Below, piece by piece: positions 36,260-48,887 of a DNA stretch of 64,000 nt. The stretch comes from Thalassospira profundimaris (GTDB taxonomy: Bacteria; Pseudomonadota; Alphaproteobacteria; Rhodospirillales; Thalassospiraceae). Both the position numbers and the translations under genes were made by a program. The stretch lies in contig NZ_JPWF01000008.1 in assembly GCF_003326675.1 (NCBI RefSeq), positions 124,001 through 188,000 of the forward strand, read 5' to 3'. Positions within the stretch are counted from its first letter, which is position 1. Every line of letters starts with the position of its first letter. The notes under the pieces were generated by a model. The model did not search any database, was not told the origin of the DNA, and worked only from the letters and a program-made list of their open reading frames with translations.

Positions 36260-37567
36260 TTAGAGCAACATGCTCAGCGGATCTTCAATCAGCTTTTTGA
36301 ATTCGGCCATGAACTGTGCACCGACCGCGCCGTCGACCGCACGGTGGTCAACAGACAGGGTGCAGCTCATGACGGTTGCAATGGCCAGTGCGCCATCCTT
36401 GACGACCGGGCGCTGTTCACCAGCACCGACAGCCAGGATGCAACCCTGTGGCGGGTTGATGATGGCAGAGAATTCCTTGATGCCAAACATACCAAGGTTG
36501 GAAACCGAGAAGGTCCCGCCCTGGTAATCTTCGGGCATCAGTTTGCCATCACGGGCTTTGCCAGCAAGTGCCTTCATCTCGGAGGAGATTTCAGCAAGAC
36601 CTTTGGAACCGGCATCACGAACGACCGGCGTGATCAGACCACCATCAATGGCAACGGCCACCGAGATGTCCTGTTTCTTGCACTGCAAGGTCGCCTTGTC
36701 GGTCCAGATGGAGTTCGCAGCCGGAACTTTCTTAAGGGCCAGCGAAACAGCGCGAATCACAAAGTCATTGACCGAAATCTTGATGCCATCACCAGCTTTT
36801 TCGTTCAGCTGCTTGCGGGTCGCCAGAAGATTGTCGAGTTCGCAATCGACCGTAAGGTAGAAGTGCGGAACCTGCTGTTTGGATTCCGACAGACGACGCG
36901 CGATGGTTTTGCGCATACCGCTGTTCGGGATTTCTTCGTATTCCGGAAGACCGGTAAGATCCGGGTTCCAGCCCGAAGCTGCCGGTGCGCTTGCCGCCGG
37001 AGCGGAAGGTGCAGCCTGTGCCGCCGGGACAGCAGCAGCCGCGGCCGGTTTAGCAGATTTTGCAGCTTCGACATCGCGCTTGACGATACGACCACGCGGA
37101 CCGGAACCGGTCACAGCATTCAGATCAACACCTTCGTTGGCAGCAATGCGACGTGCCAGCGGGCTTGCCTTGACACGATCACCACCGGAAACCGGTGCAG
37201 CCGCTGCCGGGCTTGCCGCAGCGGGAGCTGCTGCCGGGGCCGGTGCGGCTTCTGCCGGTGCTTCCGCGGCCGGTGCAGCACCAGCAGCAGAGGTATCAGC
37301 ACCATCAAGAGCACTGTCGTCTTCGCCTTCTTCGAGAAGAAGTGCGATAACTTCGTTTACAGCAACGCCCTCGCTGCCTTCGGCAACAAGGATTTTACCG
37401 ATCTTGCCTTCGTCGACGGCTTCAACTTCCATCGTGGCTTTGTCGGTTTCGATTTCTGCGATGACATCGCCCGATTCAACGGTATCACCTTCCTTGACGT
37501 GCCATTTTGCCAAGGTGCCTTCGGTCATGGTCGGCGACAGGGCCGGCATCAATACTTTTACAGGCAT
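36260..37567 (-). CDS. pdhC: Pyruvate dehydrogenase E2, dihydrolipoamide acetyltransferase
   Basis: This 435-residue protein has one lipoyl domain (about residues 1-80, lysine in [15 protein letters not shown]), Ala/Pro-rich linker, a peripheral subunit-binding domain ([31 protein letters not shown]), a second linker and the catalytic domain ending in [17 protein letters not shown]. It transfers acetyl to CoA. The ATG at 37567 follows GGGAGAA; a GTG at 37573 is too close to that site. Gene order is pdhA-pdhB-pdhC-lpd. Confidence 0.97.
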   Translation of the reverse strand: MPVKVLMPALSPTMTEGTLAKWHVKEGDTVESGDVIAEIETDKATMEVEAVDEGKIGKILVAEGSEGVAVNEVIALLLEEGEDDSALDGADTSAAGAAPAAEAPAEAAPAPAAAPAAASPAAAAPVSGGDRVKASPLARRIAANEGVDLNAVTGSGPRGRIVKRDVEAAKSAKPAAAAAVPAAQAAPSAPAASAPAASGWNPDLTGLPEYEEIPNSGMRKTIARRLSESKQQVPHFYLTVDCELDNLLATRKQLNEKAGDGIKISVNDFVIRAVSLALKKVPAANSIWTDKATLQCKKQDISVAVAIDGGLITPVVRDAGSKGLAEISSEMKALAGKARDGKLMPEDYQGGTFSVSNLGMFGIKEFSAIINPPQGCILAVGAGEQRPVVKDGALAIATVMSCTLSVDHRAVDGAVGAQFMAEFKKLIEDPLSMLL

Positions 37568-37631
37568 GAACACATTCTCCCGGTAACGGGGCGGCGCGCT
37601 GTTACACGGCGCCTGCCCCTGTCCGTATCAC

Positions 37632-39074
37632 TTAGCGATAGCAAACGGCCTTGGCCGCATCGACGATGTGCTGCTCTTGCGGAAGCGCAAGCGCTTCGAG
37701 ATTTGCAGCATACGGCATCGGAACATCTTCGCCGGTTACACGGGCAACCGGTGCATCGAGATAGTCAAAGGCATGTTCCATGACCACGGATGCGATTTCC
37801 GAACCGATACCGGCGAAGTGCCAGCCTTCTTCACAGGTAACAAGACGGTTGGTCTTCATTACCGAGCGAATGATGGTGTTCACATCGAGCGGACGAATGG
37901 TGCGCAGGTTGATGACCTCGGCCGAGATCCCCTGCTCTGCCAGCTTTTCAGCAGCCTTAAGCGCCTTGCCAACCATGATCGAGAAAGCAACGATGGTGAC
38001 ATCGGTCCCTTCGCGTTCGATCTTGGCCTGACCGATCGGCAGAACGAAATCTTCGTCGTCAGGAACTTCGAAGCTCTGACCATACATGATTTCGTTTTCA
38101 AGGAAGACAATCGGGTTCGGGTCGCGGATAGCAGCCTTCAGAAGGCCTTTTGCATCTGCTGCCGACCACGGTGCAATAACCTTGAGACCCGGGCAGTGTG
38201 CATACCAGGATGCATAGCACTGGGAGTGCTGTGCGCCAACGCGGGCAGCCGCACCGTTCGGACCACGGAAGACAATCGGGCAACCCAACTGGCCACCGGA
38301 CATGTAAAGCGTCTTGGCAGCAGAGTTGATGATGTGGTCGATTGCCTGCATGGCGAAGTTGAATGTCATGAATTCAACAATCGGCTTAAGGCCCATGAAG
38401 GCCGAGCCGGTCGCCAGACCGGTGAAACCGATCTCGGTGATCGGGGTATCGACGACACGTTTGTCACCGAATTCGTCCAGCAGACCCTGGGTGACTTTGT
38501 AGGCACCCTGATACTGCGCAACTTCTTCACCCATGACGAAGACGTTTTCGTCGCCGCGCATTTCTTCGGCCATTGCATCACGCAGGGCTTCACGAACGGT
38601 CTGGGTTTTGAAGCTGGTATAGGTTTTTTCGTCCTGGGTCGCGTTCATCACGCTCATGGCGCGCGGTTCTGCGTCCGAACGTTCGATTGCACCACTGGCA
38701 GCAACCGGTGCAGCAGCACTTGCCGCCGGAGCGGCTTCTGCGGCCGGAGCAGCAGGTGCCGGAGCTGCTTCTGCCGCCGGGGCCGCAGCGCCAGCCGATG
38801 CAGAAACGTTATCAAGTGCAGATGCGTCTTCGCCTTCTTCGAGGATATAGGCGATGACCGCATTTACTGCGACATTTTCGGTACCTTCGGCGATAACGAT
38901 CTTGCCCACAGTACCTTCATCGACAGCTTCGACTTCCATCGTTGCTTTGTCGGTTTCGATTTCTGCGATGACGTCACCGGAGGCAATCGTATCGCCTTCC
39001 TTGACGTTCCATTTGGCAAGCGTGCCTTCGGTCATGGTCGGCGACAGGGCCGGCATCAAAACTTCAATCGGCAT
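37632..39074 (-). CDS. pdhB: Pyruvate dehydrogenase E1 beta subunit with N-terminal lipoyl domain
   Basis: This 480-residue protein is longer than a plain E1 beta because residues 1-80 form a lipoyl domain ([15 protein letters not shown]), followed by an Ala/Pro linker and the E1 beta fold from about residue 155 ([26 protein letters not shown]). TTP contacts lie in the [17 protein letters not shown] region. A lipoyl domain on E1 beta is known for alphaproteobacterial PDH. The lipoyl-coding DNA is nearly the same as in pdhC. Confidence 0.96.
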   Translation of the reverse strand: MPIEVLMPALSPTMTEGTLAKWNVKEGDTIASGDVIAEIETDKATMEVEAVDEGTVGKIVIAEGTENVAVNAVIAYILEEGEDASALDNVSASAGAAAPAAEAAPAPAAPAAEAAPAASAAAPVAASGAIERSDAEPRAMSVMNATQDEKTYTSFKTQTVREALRDAMAEEMRGDENVFVMGEEVAQYQGAYKVTQGLLDEFGDKRVVDTPITEIGFTGLATGSAFMGLKPIVEFMTFNFAMQAIDHIINSAAKTLYMSGGQLGCPIVFRGPNGAAARVGAQHSQCYASWYAHCPGLKVIAPWSAADAKGLLKAAIRDPNPIVFLENEIMYGQSFEVPDDEDFVLPIGQAKIEREGTDVTIVAFSIMVGKALKAAEKLAEQGISAEVINLRTIRPLDVNTIIRSVMKTNRLVTCEEGWHFAGIGSEIASVVMEHAFDYLDAPVARVTGEDVPMPYAANLEALALPQEQHIVDAAKAVCYR

Positions 39075-39127
39075 TGTTCCCTCTCTCCCGGGAAAAATCG
39101 GTCAAAAGCGGTTCGCGAAAGTCGCGA

Positions 39128-40138
39128 TCACGCGTCGATCAGAATATCGGTGAACAGTTCAGAAACATCCGGTTCCGGGCTGTTCTGCGCGAATTCGGCC
39201 GCTTTTGCGACTTCGGCTTTCACTTCCTTGTCGATATCCTTAAGGCCAGCTTCGTCGATGATGTTGCCATCAATCAGCAGCTTTTTGACCATATCGATCG
39301 GGTCGTGTTCCTTGCGCATCTTGTCGAGTTCGTCCTTGGTGCGATATTTCGCAGGATCGGACATCGAGTGACCGCGATAACGGTATGTCTTGAGCTCAAG
39401 GATATAAGGGCCTTTGCCTTCGCGACAATGCGCAACGGCACGTTCACCGGCTTCCTTGACGGCCAGAACATCCATGCCGTCAACCTGTTCGCCCGGAATG
39501 CCATAGGCAACACCGCGCTGATAAAGGTCCGGGCTGGACGAGTGACGCTGGGTCGAGGTGCCCATGGCGTACTGGTTGTTCTCGATGCAATAGATCACCG
39601 GAAGCTGCCAGAGAGCGGCCATGTTGAATGCTTCATAGACCTGACCCTGGTTGACAGCACCGTCACCAAGATAGGTCAGGCAAACACGGTCTTCACCGCG
39701 ATATTTGTAGTTAAAGGCAATACCGGTACCAAGCGGAACCTGACCGCCAACGATGCCGTGTCCACCATAGAAGTTCTTTTCTTTGGAGAACATGTGCATC
39801 GAGCCGCCTTTACCGCGGGAATAACCGCCTTCGCGGCCCGTCAGTTCGGCCATAACGCCGCCGGCATCCATGCCACAAGCCAGCATATGGCCATGGTCAC
39901 GGTAACTGGTGATCACACCATCGTCGCCGGTAATGGCAGATTGCATGCCGACAACAACGGCTTCCTGCCCGATGTAAAGGTGGCAGAAGCCACCGATAAG
40001 ACCCATGCCATACAGCTGACCGGCTTTTTCTTCAAAGCGGCGGATCAGAAGCATTTCACGGTAATATTTGAGGAGATCGTCACTGCTCGCCTGGTTGTCG
40101 GCGCGCGTAGTGGCGCGTTTGCGTTTCGTGGTCGCCAT
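39128..40138 (-). CDS. pdhA: Pyruvate dehydrogenase E1 alpha subunit
   Basis: This 336-residue protein binds thiamine diphosphate. The motif GDGAVNQGQVYEAFNMAALWQLPVIYCIENNQ contains the Mg-TPP signature, and RYRGHSMSDPAKYRTKDE is the phosphorylation-loop region. The N-terminus is basic (TTKRKRATTRA). It is the first gene of the pdh run; the 547-base region upstream must hold the promoter. pdhB follows after 53 bases. Confidence 0.97.
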   Translation of the reverse strand: MATTKRKRATTRADNQASSDDLLKYYREMLLIRRFEEKAGQLYGMGLIGGFCHLYIGQEAVVVGMQSAITGDDGVITSYRDHGHMLACGMDAGGVMAELTGREGGYSRGKGGSMHMFSKEKNFYGGHGIVGGQVPLGTGIAFNYKYRGEDRVCLTYLGDGAVNQGQVYEAFNMAALWQLPVIYCIENNQYAMGTSTQRHSSSPDLYQRGVAYGIPGEQVDGMDVLAVKEAGERAVAHCREGKGPYILELKTYRYRGHSMSDPAKYRTKDELDKMRKEHDPIDMVKKLLIDGNIIDEAGLKDIDKEVKAEVAKAAEFAQNSPEPDVSELFTDILIDA

Positions 40139-40685
40139 GTTTCCTCCCGGTGGATGGCTATCGCTTAAGCATCATGTATGAGCGCTTAATTCGGTACTGG
40201 ACCACCGAAATGACTACCTAAAACGACCACCAAGGGCAAGCAATCAAACGCCGAATAAACTGTTGTTTTGCAACGCACAATCACAAATAAACTGCATTTA
40301 GGTTAAAATGACACAATCGGCAAATATACGGAGATCCAGCATTTTCAGTCACTTGAGGAGATACGTTGATTTTCGTTCATTCCCTTGTGTCACAAATGCT
40401 ATGCTTTTATGACGATAATACCGCATAGCCGTTGACGCCCGAAAACAACCCCAAGAACGCATTCATTATCAATGCAATCAACCCGTCTCGGCAAAAAAGC
40501 AAATTTAAACCAGAAGTCAGTTTAAACAACAACTTATCCAAGCGCGTTCATTGCTGAACAAAATTCACAACCGGAAATTTTTATCATAGCCGCTCAATTC
40601 CGGCAGAATTTGATAACATTCGGCCCCTGTTGGAACAAAAGTTAATCTGCCGGATTCTCCGCCCTGTTCAAGGGGGATTTCAAAA
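40139..40685. promoter_or_regulatory. Long non-coding region before pdhA
   Basis: This 547-base AT-rich region between pdhA and ftsB contains no recognised gene. It holds an imperfect inverted repeat TTAAGC(40165-40170)/GCTTAA(40184-40189) with inner TCAT/ATGA, a repeated TTTAAAC (40504-40510 and 40521-40527), and the inverted repeats TTGTG-t-CACAA (40385-40395) and GTTCA-ttgc-TGAAC (40546-40559). The pdhA promoter should lie here, but no convincing -35/-10 pair was found. Confidence 0.6.
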
Positions 40686-41039
40686 TCAGTTGGTATGGGC
40701 CGCGATGGTTGAAAGATCCTGATAACCATTGTGATGGAAGATAATCACATCATCAGGATGCGCAGCATTGAGCATGGCGCGCGCACGTTCATCGAGCAGA
40801 TCAGGATCAAGATGCCCTGCCCGCAGCGATATGACATGCTGTTCAAGGTCTTTGCGCCGTTCCGAAGTTTCTTCGAGGACATTGGCAATCTCGGTCACGC
40901 GATCTTGCATTGACCAATAGGCCAGCAAACCGCGATCACCTTCCACGCTGTGGAAGATGAAATATGCCATCACTGTAAATGCGATTACCGGTGCGACTGC
41001 CTGTTTAAGGCGACGAAAGACCGGTGATGTTGACGACAT
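40686..41039 (-). CDS. ftsB: FtsB/DivIC-type septum protein
   Basis: This 117-residue bitopic membrane protein has a short cytoplasmic tail, one helix (APVIAFTVMAYFIFHSV, about residues 16-33), then a coiled coil (RVTEIANVLEETSERRKDLEQHVISLR) and an acidic tail with ERARAMLNAAHPDDVIIFH. FtsB links FtsL and FtsQ in the divisome. Its place between eno and the pdh genes is the usual alphaproteobacterial one. Confidence 0.9.
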   Translation of the reverse strand: MSSTSPVFRRLKQAVAPVIAFTVMAYFIFHSVEGDRGLLAYWSMQDRVTEIANVLEETSERRKDLEQHVISLRAGHLDPDLLDERARAMLNAAHPDDVIIFHHNGYQDLSTIAAHTN

Positions 41040-41052
41040 TTACCCCTGCCCC

Positions 41053-41079
41053 TTGGCGACATCGCCATTTTGGCGACAT
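41053..41079. repeat. Direct repeat upstream of ftsB
   Basis: TTGGCGACAT occurs at 41053-41062 and again at 41070-41079, 17 bases apart, within 40 bases of the ftsB start. The first copy is part of the small inverted repeat GGCGAcaTCGCC. The rest of the 344-base ftsB-eno gap shows only the eno terminator. Confidence 0.45.
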
Positions 41080-41313
41080 TCCGAATCATTTCGAACCCAC
41101 AACATGAAAACAACATACGTTATTTACCTTTGTTTTCTGCCACTTACAGAAGAACAAAGTCATAGCAGGCCCAAATTTACAGAACCAGTAACACAGAGAT
41201 TGGTAAAAATAGAATTAAGTGACCACAGCAAGGCTGTGAAATTACGGTCATTCAGATAATTCTGATCAAGTCTTTCGGTATGGAAACAAGGGGCTATTTA
41301 GATGCGTTTCACA

Positions 41314-41347
41314 TAAAAACAGGGCGCGCTGCCATCGCAACGCGCCC
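41314..41347 (-). terminator. Terminator after eno
   Basis: GGGCGCG (41322-41328) and CGCGCCC (41341-41347) form a stem; the minus-strand RNA continues into a run of five U. It implies that ftsB has its own promoter in the preceding gap. Confidence 0.88.
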
Positions 41348-41383
41348 AGCAAGAAATGTCCGGTCTAAGACCGTCAAATCAAA

Positions 41384-42670
<1,287 letters not shown>

Positions 42671-42684
42671 TCACTGGTAGGAAC

Positions 42685-42704
42685 CATGCCGTTTGTTCGG
42701 CATG
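42685..42704 (-). promoter_or_regulatory. Inverted repeat in the eno leader
   Basis: CATGCCG (42685-42691) and CGGCATG (42698-42704) are perfect arms around six bases, 30 bases before the eno start. It may be an RNA hairpin in the 5' leader or an operator; it has no U run. Confidence 0.35.
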
Positions 42705-42714
42705 AAGGTTACAG

Positions 42715-42749
42715 CAAAAAAGAATGCCGCCAATGACGATTGGCGGCAT
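42715..42749 (-). terminator. Terminator after kdsA
   Basis: ATGCCGCCAA and TTGGCGGCAT form a 10-base stem around TGACGA; minus-strand RNA then reads UUCUUUUUU. It begins seven bases after the kdsA stop. Confidence 0.92.
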
Positions 42750-42756
42750 TTGAAAA

Positions 42757-43614
42757 TCATGCGTCGAACATATCCAGACGAACCGGATTGGCTTTTGCCA
42801 CTTTGTCCAATTCCATCAGAACCGAAAGAACTTCGGGCAATTTGTTCAACGGGATTTGGTTCGGGCCATCAGAGATGGCCGTTGCCGGATTATCGTGGGT
42901 TTCGATAAACAGTGCCGCGATACCAACCGACACGGCTGCGCGGGCCAGAACAGGCGCGAATTCGCGCTGGCCACCTGACGAGGTGCCCTGTCCGCCTGGC
43001 TGCTGGACCGAATGGGTTGCATCGAAGACAACTGGGTAGCCCTGACGGGCCATGGTGGGAAGTCCGCGGAAGTCCGTGACAAGCGTGTTGTAGCCAAAGC
43101 TGGTCCCACGGTCACAGAGCATAATATTTTCATTGCCGGTAGCGGCAAGGTTGTTGGCAACGTTAACCATGTCCCAGGGAGCCAGGAATTGGCCTTTTTT
43201 AACGTTGACCGCACGTCCGGTCTTGCCCGCTGCCTGCAACAGATCCGCCTGACGGCACAGGAATGCCGGGATCTGAAGAATGTCGGCAACTTCGGCCACG
43301 GCCGCACACTGATCTGGCAAATGCACATCGGTTACAATCGGAAGGCCGGTAACAGATTTCACTTCTGCCAGAATGTCGAGGCCTTCGGAAATACCAACGC
43401 CGCGTTTGGACGTGGTGCTGGTACGGTTGGCCTTGTCAAACGAGCTTTTGTAAACCAGTCCGATGCCAAGCCCTTCGGACAATTCCTTAAGGGCTGCGGA
43501 CATTTCCAGTGCGTGCTGACGGCTTTCAATCGCGCAAGGCCCTGCCAAAACGGCAAAGGGCTTGTCATTGGCGATTTCGATGTTGCCGACTTTGACAGTT
43601 TTAATTTCGGTCAT
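42757..43614 (-). CDS. kdsA: 3-deoxy-D-manno-octulosonate 8-phosphate synthase
   Basis: This 285-residue enzyme joins arabinose 5-phosphate and phosphoenolpyruvate to make KDO 8-phosphate for lipopolysaccharide. FAVLAGPCAIESR, KSSFDKANRTS, VDVHLPDQ-type TDVHLPDQCAAVAEVADILQIPAFLCRQ and FDATHSVQQPGG are family motifs. The Cys in AGPCAIES and Cys residues elsewhere may indicate the metal-dependent class. The ATG at 43614 matches the family start; ATG 43629 is an alternative. pyrG lies just upstream on the same strand. Confidence 0.96.
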   Translation of the reverse strand: MTEIKTVKVGNIEIANDKPFAVLAGPCAIESRQHALEMSAALKELSEGLGIGLVYKSSFDKANRTSTTSKRGVGISEGLDILAEVKSVTGLPIVTDVHLPDQCAAVAEVADILQIPAFLCRQADLLQAAGKTGRAVNVKKGQFLAPWDMVNVANNLAATGNENIMLCDRGTSFGYNTLVTDFRGLPTMARQGYPVVFDATHSVQQPGGQGTSSGGQREFAPVLARAAVSVGIAALFIETHDNPATAISDGPNQIPLNKLPEVLSVLMELDKVAKANPVRLDMFDA

Positions 43615-43676
43615 TGCGATGACTTTCATTCAAGCATGCGGCACACGGCCACGCGCGCAGTCAGACTGCGTATCGA

Positions 43677-45314
<1,638 letters not shown>

Positions 45315-45380
45315 TCATCTCAAAGCACAAAGCCTCGGTTCAATGCCGTTTAGTGCATCACGAACCGGGGAATACAACAA

Positions 45381-45411
45381 TCAAAAATTGAGGCGGCAAG
45401 TTTGCCGCCTC
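45381..45411 (-). terminator. Terminator after secG
   Basis: GAGGCGGCA and TGCCGCCTC form a tight hairpin (45390-45411), and the minus-strand RNA then runs into AAUUUUUG. Confidence 0.88.
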
Positions 45412-45430
45412 GTGTCGTCGGTTAATTTGT

Positions 45431-45766
45431 TTAGCGGGTCGGAGCCGCGGGCCCGGTATCCTCAGCGGGTTCAGTAACCGCCGGGGCCGAAGCCGGTGCC
45501 TGTTCCAGAATGGAAGTTGGCTTGGTGTGGCTGTTGGACTGCAATGCAAGAATGATGCTGGTGATCATGAATGCACCTGCCAGAATCGCAGTGGTACGGG
45601 TCAGGAGGTTTGCAGCGCCGCGCGAGCTCATCACGCCGAAGCCGCCGCCTCCACCGCCGCTGTTACCGCCGATACCAAGCCCACCGCCCTCGCTGCGCTG
45701 TACGAGAATCACGGCGATCAAGCCAAGCGCAAGAAGAAGGTGGATTACCAGAATGACTGTATGCAT
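45431..45766 (-). CDS. secG: Preprotein translocase subunit SecG
   Basis: This 111-residue membrane protein has two hydrophobic helices (about residues 2-21 and 57-75) around a Gly-rich loop (SEGGGLGIGGNSGGGGGG, then MSSRGAANLLTRTTAILA). It assists protein export through SecYE. The Pro/Ala-rich C-terminal tail is variable in the family. tpiA lies 97 bases upstream on the same strand, a classic pairing. Confidence 0.95.
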   Translation of the reverse strand: MHTVILVIHLLLALGLIAVILVQRSEGGGLGIGGNSGGGGGGFGVMSSRGAANLLTRTTAILAGAFMITSIILALQSNSHTKPTSILEQAPASAPAVTEPAEDTGPAAPTR

Positions 45767-45863
45767 GGTCTCGAAACTCTTGTCCTAACTTCCGATCCGA
45801 ACACAGTTTGGCCCGGATCGGGCATAAATTTGATGCGTATTTAACGCGTTTTATGGCTGTTGG

Positions 45864-46619
45864 CTAGGCGCAAGTTTCAATAATTTGCCAAAAATCTTCA
45901 ACCTTGAGGCTCGCCCCGCCGACAAGTGCGCCATCGACATCTTCAAGTGCAAGCAATTCTGCCGCATTGGACGGTTTGACCGAACCACCATAAAGAATGC
46001 GGAATTCGTTACCGTCTTCAAAGCGTTTGACAAGTTCGGCACGGATTGCGGTGTGAACTTCGGCAACTTCTTCGACACTTGCTGTGCGGCCAGTGCCAAT
46101 TGCCCAGACCGGCTCATAGGCGACCACGGTGTTCTTTGCAGTCGCGCCGTCCGGGACAGAAACAGCCACCTGCCCGTTCACAACAGAGAGGGTCGCACCA
46201 AGATCGCGTTCCTGTTCGGTTTCGCCAACACAGACGACCGCAAACAGGCCCGCATCATGTGCAGCAATGGCCTTGCGGCGAATATCGGTCGAGCTTTCAC
46301 TATGATCGGCGCGACGCTCGGAATGACCAACCAGAACATAACCGGCACCAATATCAGCCAGCATCGGAGCAGCGATATCACCGGTATGTGCGCCCGAGGT
46401 CGCAACATGGCAATCCTGTCCGCCAACAGCAACAGCACTATCCTTCGTGACACCAACAACTTCTGACAACAAAGTTGCTGGCGGACATACCAGCACATCA
46501 CACCCAAGCTGACCCTTTTCAGAAGCCTTTGCAGCCAGACCGGACGCCAGTGCAAGACCGTCTGCGCGCAAACAGTTCATTTTCCAGTTTCCGGCAATCA
46601 GGGGACGGCGTTGGGTCAT
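45864..46619 (-). CDS. tpiA: Triosephosphate isomerase
   Basis: This 251-residue TIM barrel interconverts dihydroxyacetone phosphate and glyceraldehyde 3-phosphate. GNWKMN (catalytic Lys), VGHSERR (His) and [11 protein letters not shown] (Glu) are intact, as is [10 protein letters not shown] at the phosphate site. The ATG at 46619 ([10 protein letters not shown]) matches the family start; the frame extends to 46643. Confidence 0.98.
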   Translation of the reverse strand: MTQRRPLIAGNWKMNCLRADGLALASGLAAKASEKGQLGCDVLVCPPATLLSEVVGVTKDSAVAVGGQDCHVATSGAHTGDIAAPMLADIGAGYVLVGHSERRADHSESSTDIRRKAIAAHDAGLFAVVCVGETEQERDLGATLSVVNGQVAVSVPDGATAKNTVVAYEPVWAIGTGRTASVEEVAEVHTAIRAELVKRFEDGNEFRILYGGSVKPSNAAELLALEDVDGALVGGASLKVEDFWQIIETCA

Positions 46620-46950
46620 GTCAAAGTACCTCGTGCTGATCATGTTCAGACAATCTTGTTTTCAAACAGCACCTTAACTTTACCAGACTGGCCGTTACGA
46701 ACTGTTACAAGATCAATTTCGATGCGGCTTTTAGCATGTCCACCGCATGGGGCCAAGTACCGGAAAGCACGCGATCATGCATTTCGTTTGGTATTGCAAT
46801 GATCTTCTATGCAATCGGCTGTTGCCGCTGCTACGTCTCGCCATTAAGATGCCCGGCAATTTCGTCGGGATTTACGTCCAGTGACGACCATAATTAAAAG
46901 CTGTCGATACATTATATCGACACCAAACCACGAATTGTTAGGCTTATCAT
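46620..46950. promoter_or_regulatory. Divergent region between tpiA and ppiD
   Basis: This 331-base region has no recognised gene. Close to the ppiD start it contains the inverted repeat TGTCGAT (46902-46908) and ATCGACA (46916-46922) around seven bases, followed by AT-rich sequence. It should carry promoters for both genes; none is clear. Confidence 0.55.
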
Positions 46951-48840
46951 ATGCTTGCTGGCATTCGCACATTTTCGAAATCAATCTTTGCCAAGATCAT
47001 CTTTGGCGTGATTGCTCTGAGCTTCGTGATCTGGGGCCTGAACGCATCGATGCTTAATCTTGGCACGTCGCGTGAAGTTGCCGAAATCGGCAGCCAGAAA
47101 ATTACCCCGATTGAACTGGACCGCGCCTTCCAGCGCAGCGTGCAGAATATGCGAAATGTATTCGGCCCGAATTTCAACCAGCAACAGGCCATCCAGATGG
47201 GCCTTCTGAACAATACGGTGCAGTCGCTCGTATCTCAGAAAGTGCTGCGTGAAGACGCCAAGGACATGGGGATTGGCATCAGCGACGATAAAGTCCGCGA
47301 TACCATCTTCACATCGGACAATTTCAAGGACCCGACCACCGGCCAGTTCAGCCGTGACCGTTTCCTTCAGGCGCTTTACACCGCAGGTTACACCGAACAG
47401 GAATTCATCGAAGGCGTTCGTGGCGATCTGATGAGCCAGCAGGTTGTCGGCAGCCTGACCGGCACCGCTGCCGTTCCGGAAATGATGGCAAAGCAGATTG
47501 TTGCCTATCGCAAGGAACAGCGTAGCGGTTCTTTCTTTGCGCTGAATGCTGCCGGCTTTGAAAATATTGCCGTTGCCGATGATGCGACCCTTCGTAAATT
47601 CCACGAAGAAAACGCTGCACAGTTCACGGCACCGGAAAGCCGTGATGTGACCCTGGCAACGCTGAGTGCATCGGATGTGATTTCGACCATTGCGGTTACC
47701 GACGAAGAAATCGCCGAATCCTACAAGCAGCGTGAAGCTGAATTCCAAACCCCGGAAAAGCGTGCCGTCGAGCAGATCCTGTTCGCACCGAATGACGAAC
47801 AGTCCGCGCATGAAGCCTATAAAAAGCTTCAGGAAGGTGCCGACTTCATGGCAATCGCCAAAGAAGCGGGCATGGATGAATCGATGGTCAAGCTTGGCGA
47901 ATTCACCGCCAACGACATTCTGCCTGATCTGAGTGCCGCGACCTTCGCCCTGTCTGAAGGTGGCGTTTCCGAGCCGGTTGAAACTGCACTTGGGTGGCAC
48001 ATCCTGCGCGTCAGCTCGATTACCCCGGGCAGCACCCAGTCAATTGACGAAGTTCGCGACATCCTTGTTGAAGGCTTGAAGCAGTTCAAAGCCGAAGACG
48101 CTATTTATGATCTTGCCGCCTCGTTCGACGAGGAACTTGGTGCAGGTACTTCTATCGAAGATGCCGCACGTGACGTTGGCGCCAAGACCTATAAGCTGAA
48201 CGGTGTTGTCCGTGGCGAAGGTCTTTACGGCGAAGCAATTGACGGTGCCGATGAAATCAATGCGAAGATCTTTGAACTTGGTAACGGTGAAGAGAGCTTC
48301 CTTGAAGAAACCGGTTCCGGCACGCGCTATGTTCTGCGTGTTGAGAACGTAACCCCGTCGGCCCTGCGTCCGTTCGAAGATGTTCGCGATGACGTGGTTG
48401 CGGCCTGGACTGCGGACGAGCGTCAGAAACAGATGATGGCCAAGGCCGAAGAACTGGCAAACAATGTCAATTCAGGTTCCGACATTGCAACGCTTGCACT
48501 TGATGATGCTGCGTCGCTTAAGGAAACCGGCCTGACCAAACGTACCGGTCAGGGTCTTGGCAATGATGTTAATCCGTCTGTTGCAGCCGCCCTCTTCACC
48601 CTTGAAGCTGGCAAGGCAAAGGCAATCCAGACCGGCGAAGAAATCCTGGTTGTCCGTCTTGATGACATCAAGCTTGCAGATGCGCAGACCGCAGATGCAT
48701 CCTCGATCAATGACGAGCTGAAATCCGCAATCAACGAAGATATCCTTTCGCAATATCTTGGTTATCTGCGCGATGAAATCTCGGTGACGGTCAACAACAC
48801 CGTCATCAACGGGCTTTATGCCCCGACAGCGACAAACTGA
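46951..48840 (+). CDS. ppiD: Periplasmic folding chaperone, PpiD/SurA type
   Basis: This 629-residue protein has a membrane anchor (KSIFAKIIFGVIALSFVIWGL, about residues 9-30), a SurA-like chaperone region (about 35-180), a parvulin domain (about 260-370, with RAVEQILFAPNDEQSAHEAYKKLQEGADF and ALGWHILRVSSI) and a second chaperone lobe. PpiD helps newly exported proteins fold at the Sec translocon. A strong terminator separates it from trpE, though both are on the plus strand. Confidence 0.93.
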   Translation: MLAGIRTFSKSIFAKIIFGVIALSFVIWGLNASMLNLGTSREVAEIGSQKITPIELDRAFQRSVQNMRNVFGPNFNQQQAIQMGLLNNTVQSLVSQKVLREDAKDMGIGISDDKVRDTIFTSDNFKDPTTGQFSRDRFLQALYTAGYTEQEFIEGVRGDLMSQQVVGSLTGTAAVPEMMAKQIVAYRKEQRSGSFFALNAAGFENIAVADDATLRKFHEENAAQFTAPESRDVTLATLSASDVISTIAVTDEEIAESYKQREAEFQTPEKRAVEQILFAPNDEQSAHEAYKKLQEGADFMAIAKEAGMDESMVKLGEFTANDILPDLSAATFALSEGGVSEPVETALGWHILRVSSITPGSTQSIDEVRDILVEGLKQFKAEDAIYDLAASFDEELGAGTSIEDAARDVGAKTYKLNGVVRGEGLYGEAIDGADEINAKIFELGNGEESFLEETGSGTRYVLRVENVTPSALRPFEDVRDDVVAAWTADERQKQMMAKAEELANNVNSGSDIATLALDDAASLKETGLTKRTGQGLGNDVNPSVAAALFTLEAGKAKAIQTGEEILVVRLDDIKLADAQTADASSINDELKSAINEDILSQYLGYLRDEISVTVNNTVINGLYAPTATN

Positions 48841-48849
48841 TACCAGCAC

Positions 48850-48887
48850 AAAGGGCGACCGGTTAATCCGGTCGCCCTTTTCTTTTT
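48850..48887 (+). terminator. Terminator after ppiD
   Basis: AAAGGGCGACCGG (48850-48862) and CCGGTCGCCCTTT (48868-48880) form a perfect 13-base stem followed by TCTTTTT. Confidence 0.95.

Noticed and set aside
36344..37783. 479-codon plus-strand frame opposite pdhC
   Set aside because: Shadow of pdhC with low-complexity CRSCR-type sequence and no domain.
37668..39371. 567-codon plus-strand frame opposite pdhB
   Set aside because: Shadow of pdhB; composition rich in Arg, Cys and Ser from reading Ala-rich linker codons in reverse.
40366..40428. 20-codon TTG-started frame after a strong GAGGAGA in the pdhA-ftsB gap
   Set aside because: It looks like a leader peptide, but both neighbouring genes are on the opposite strand, so there is nothing downstream for it to control; probably chance.
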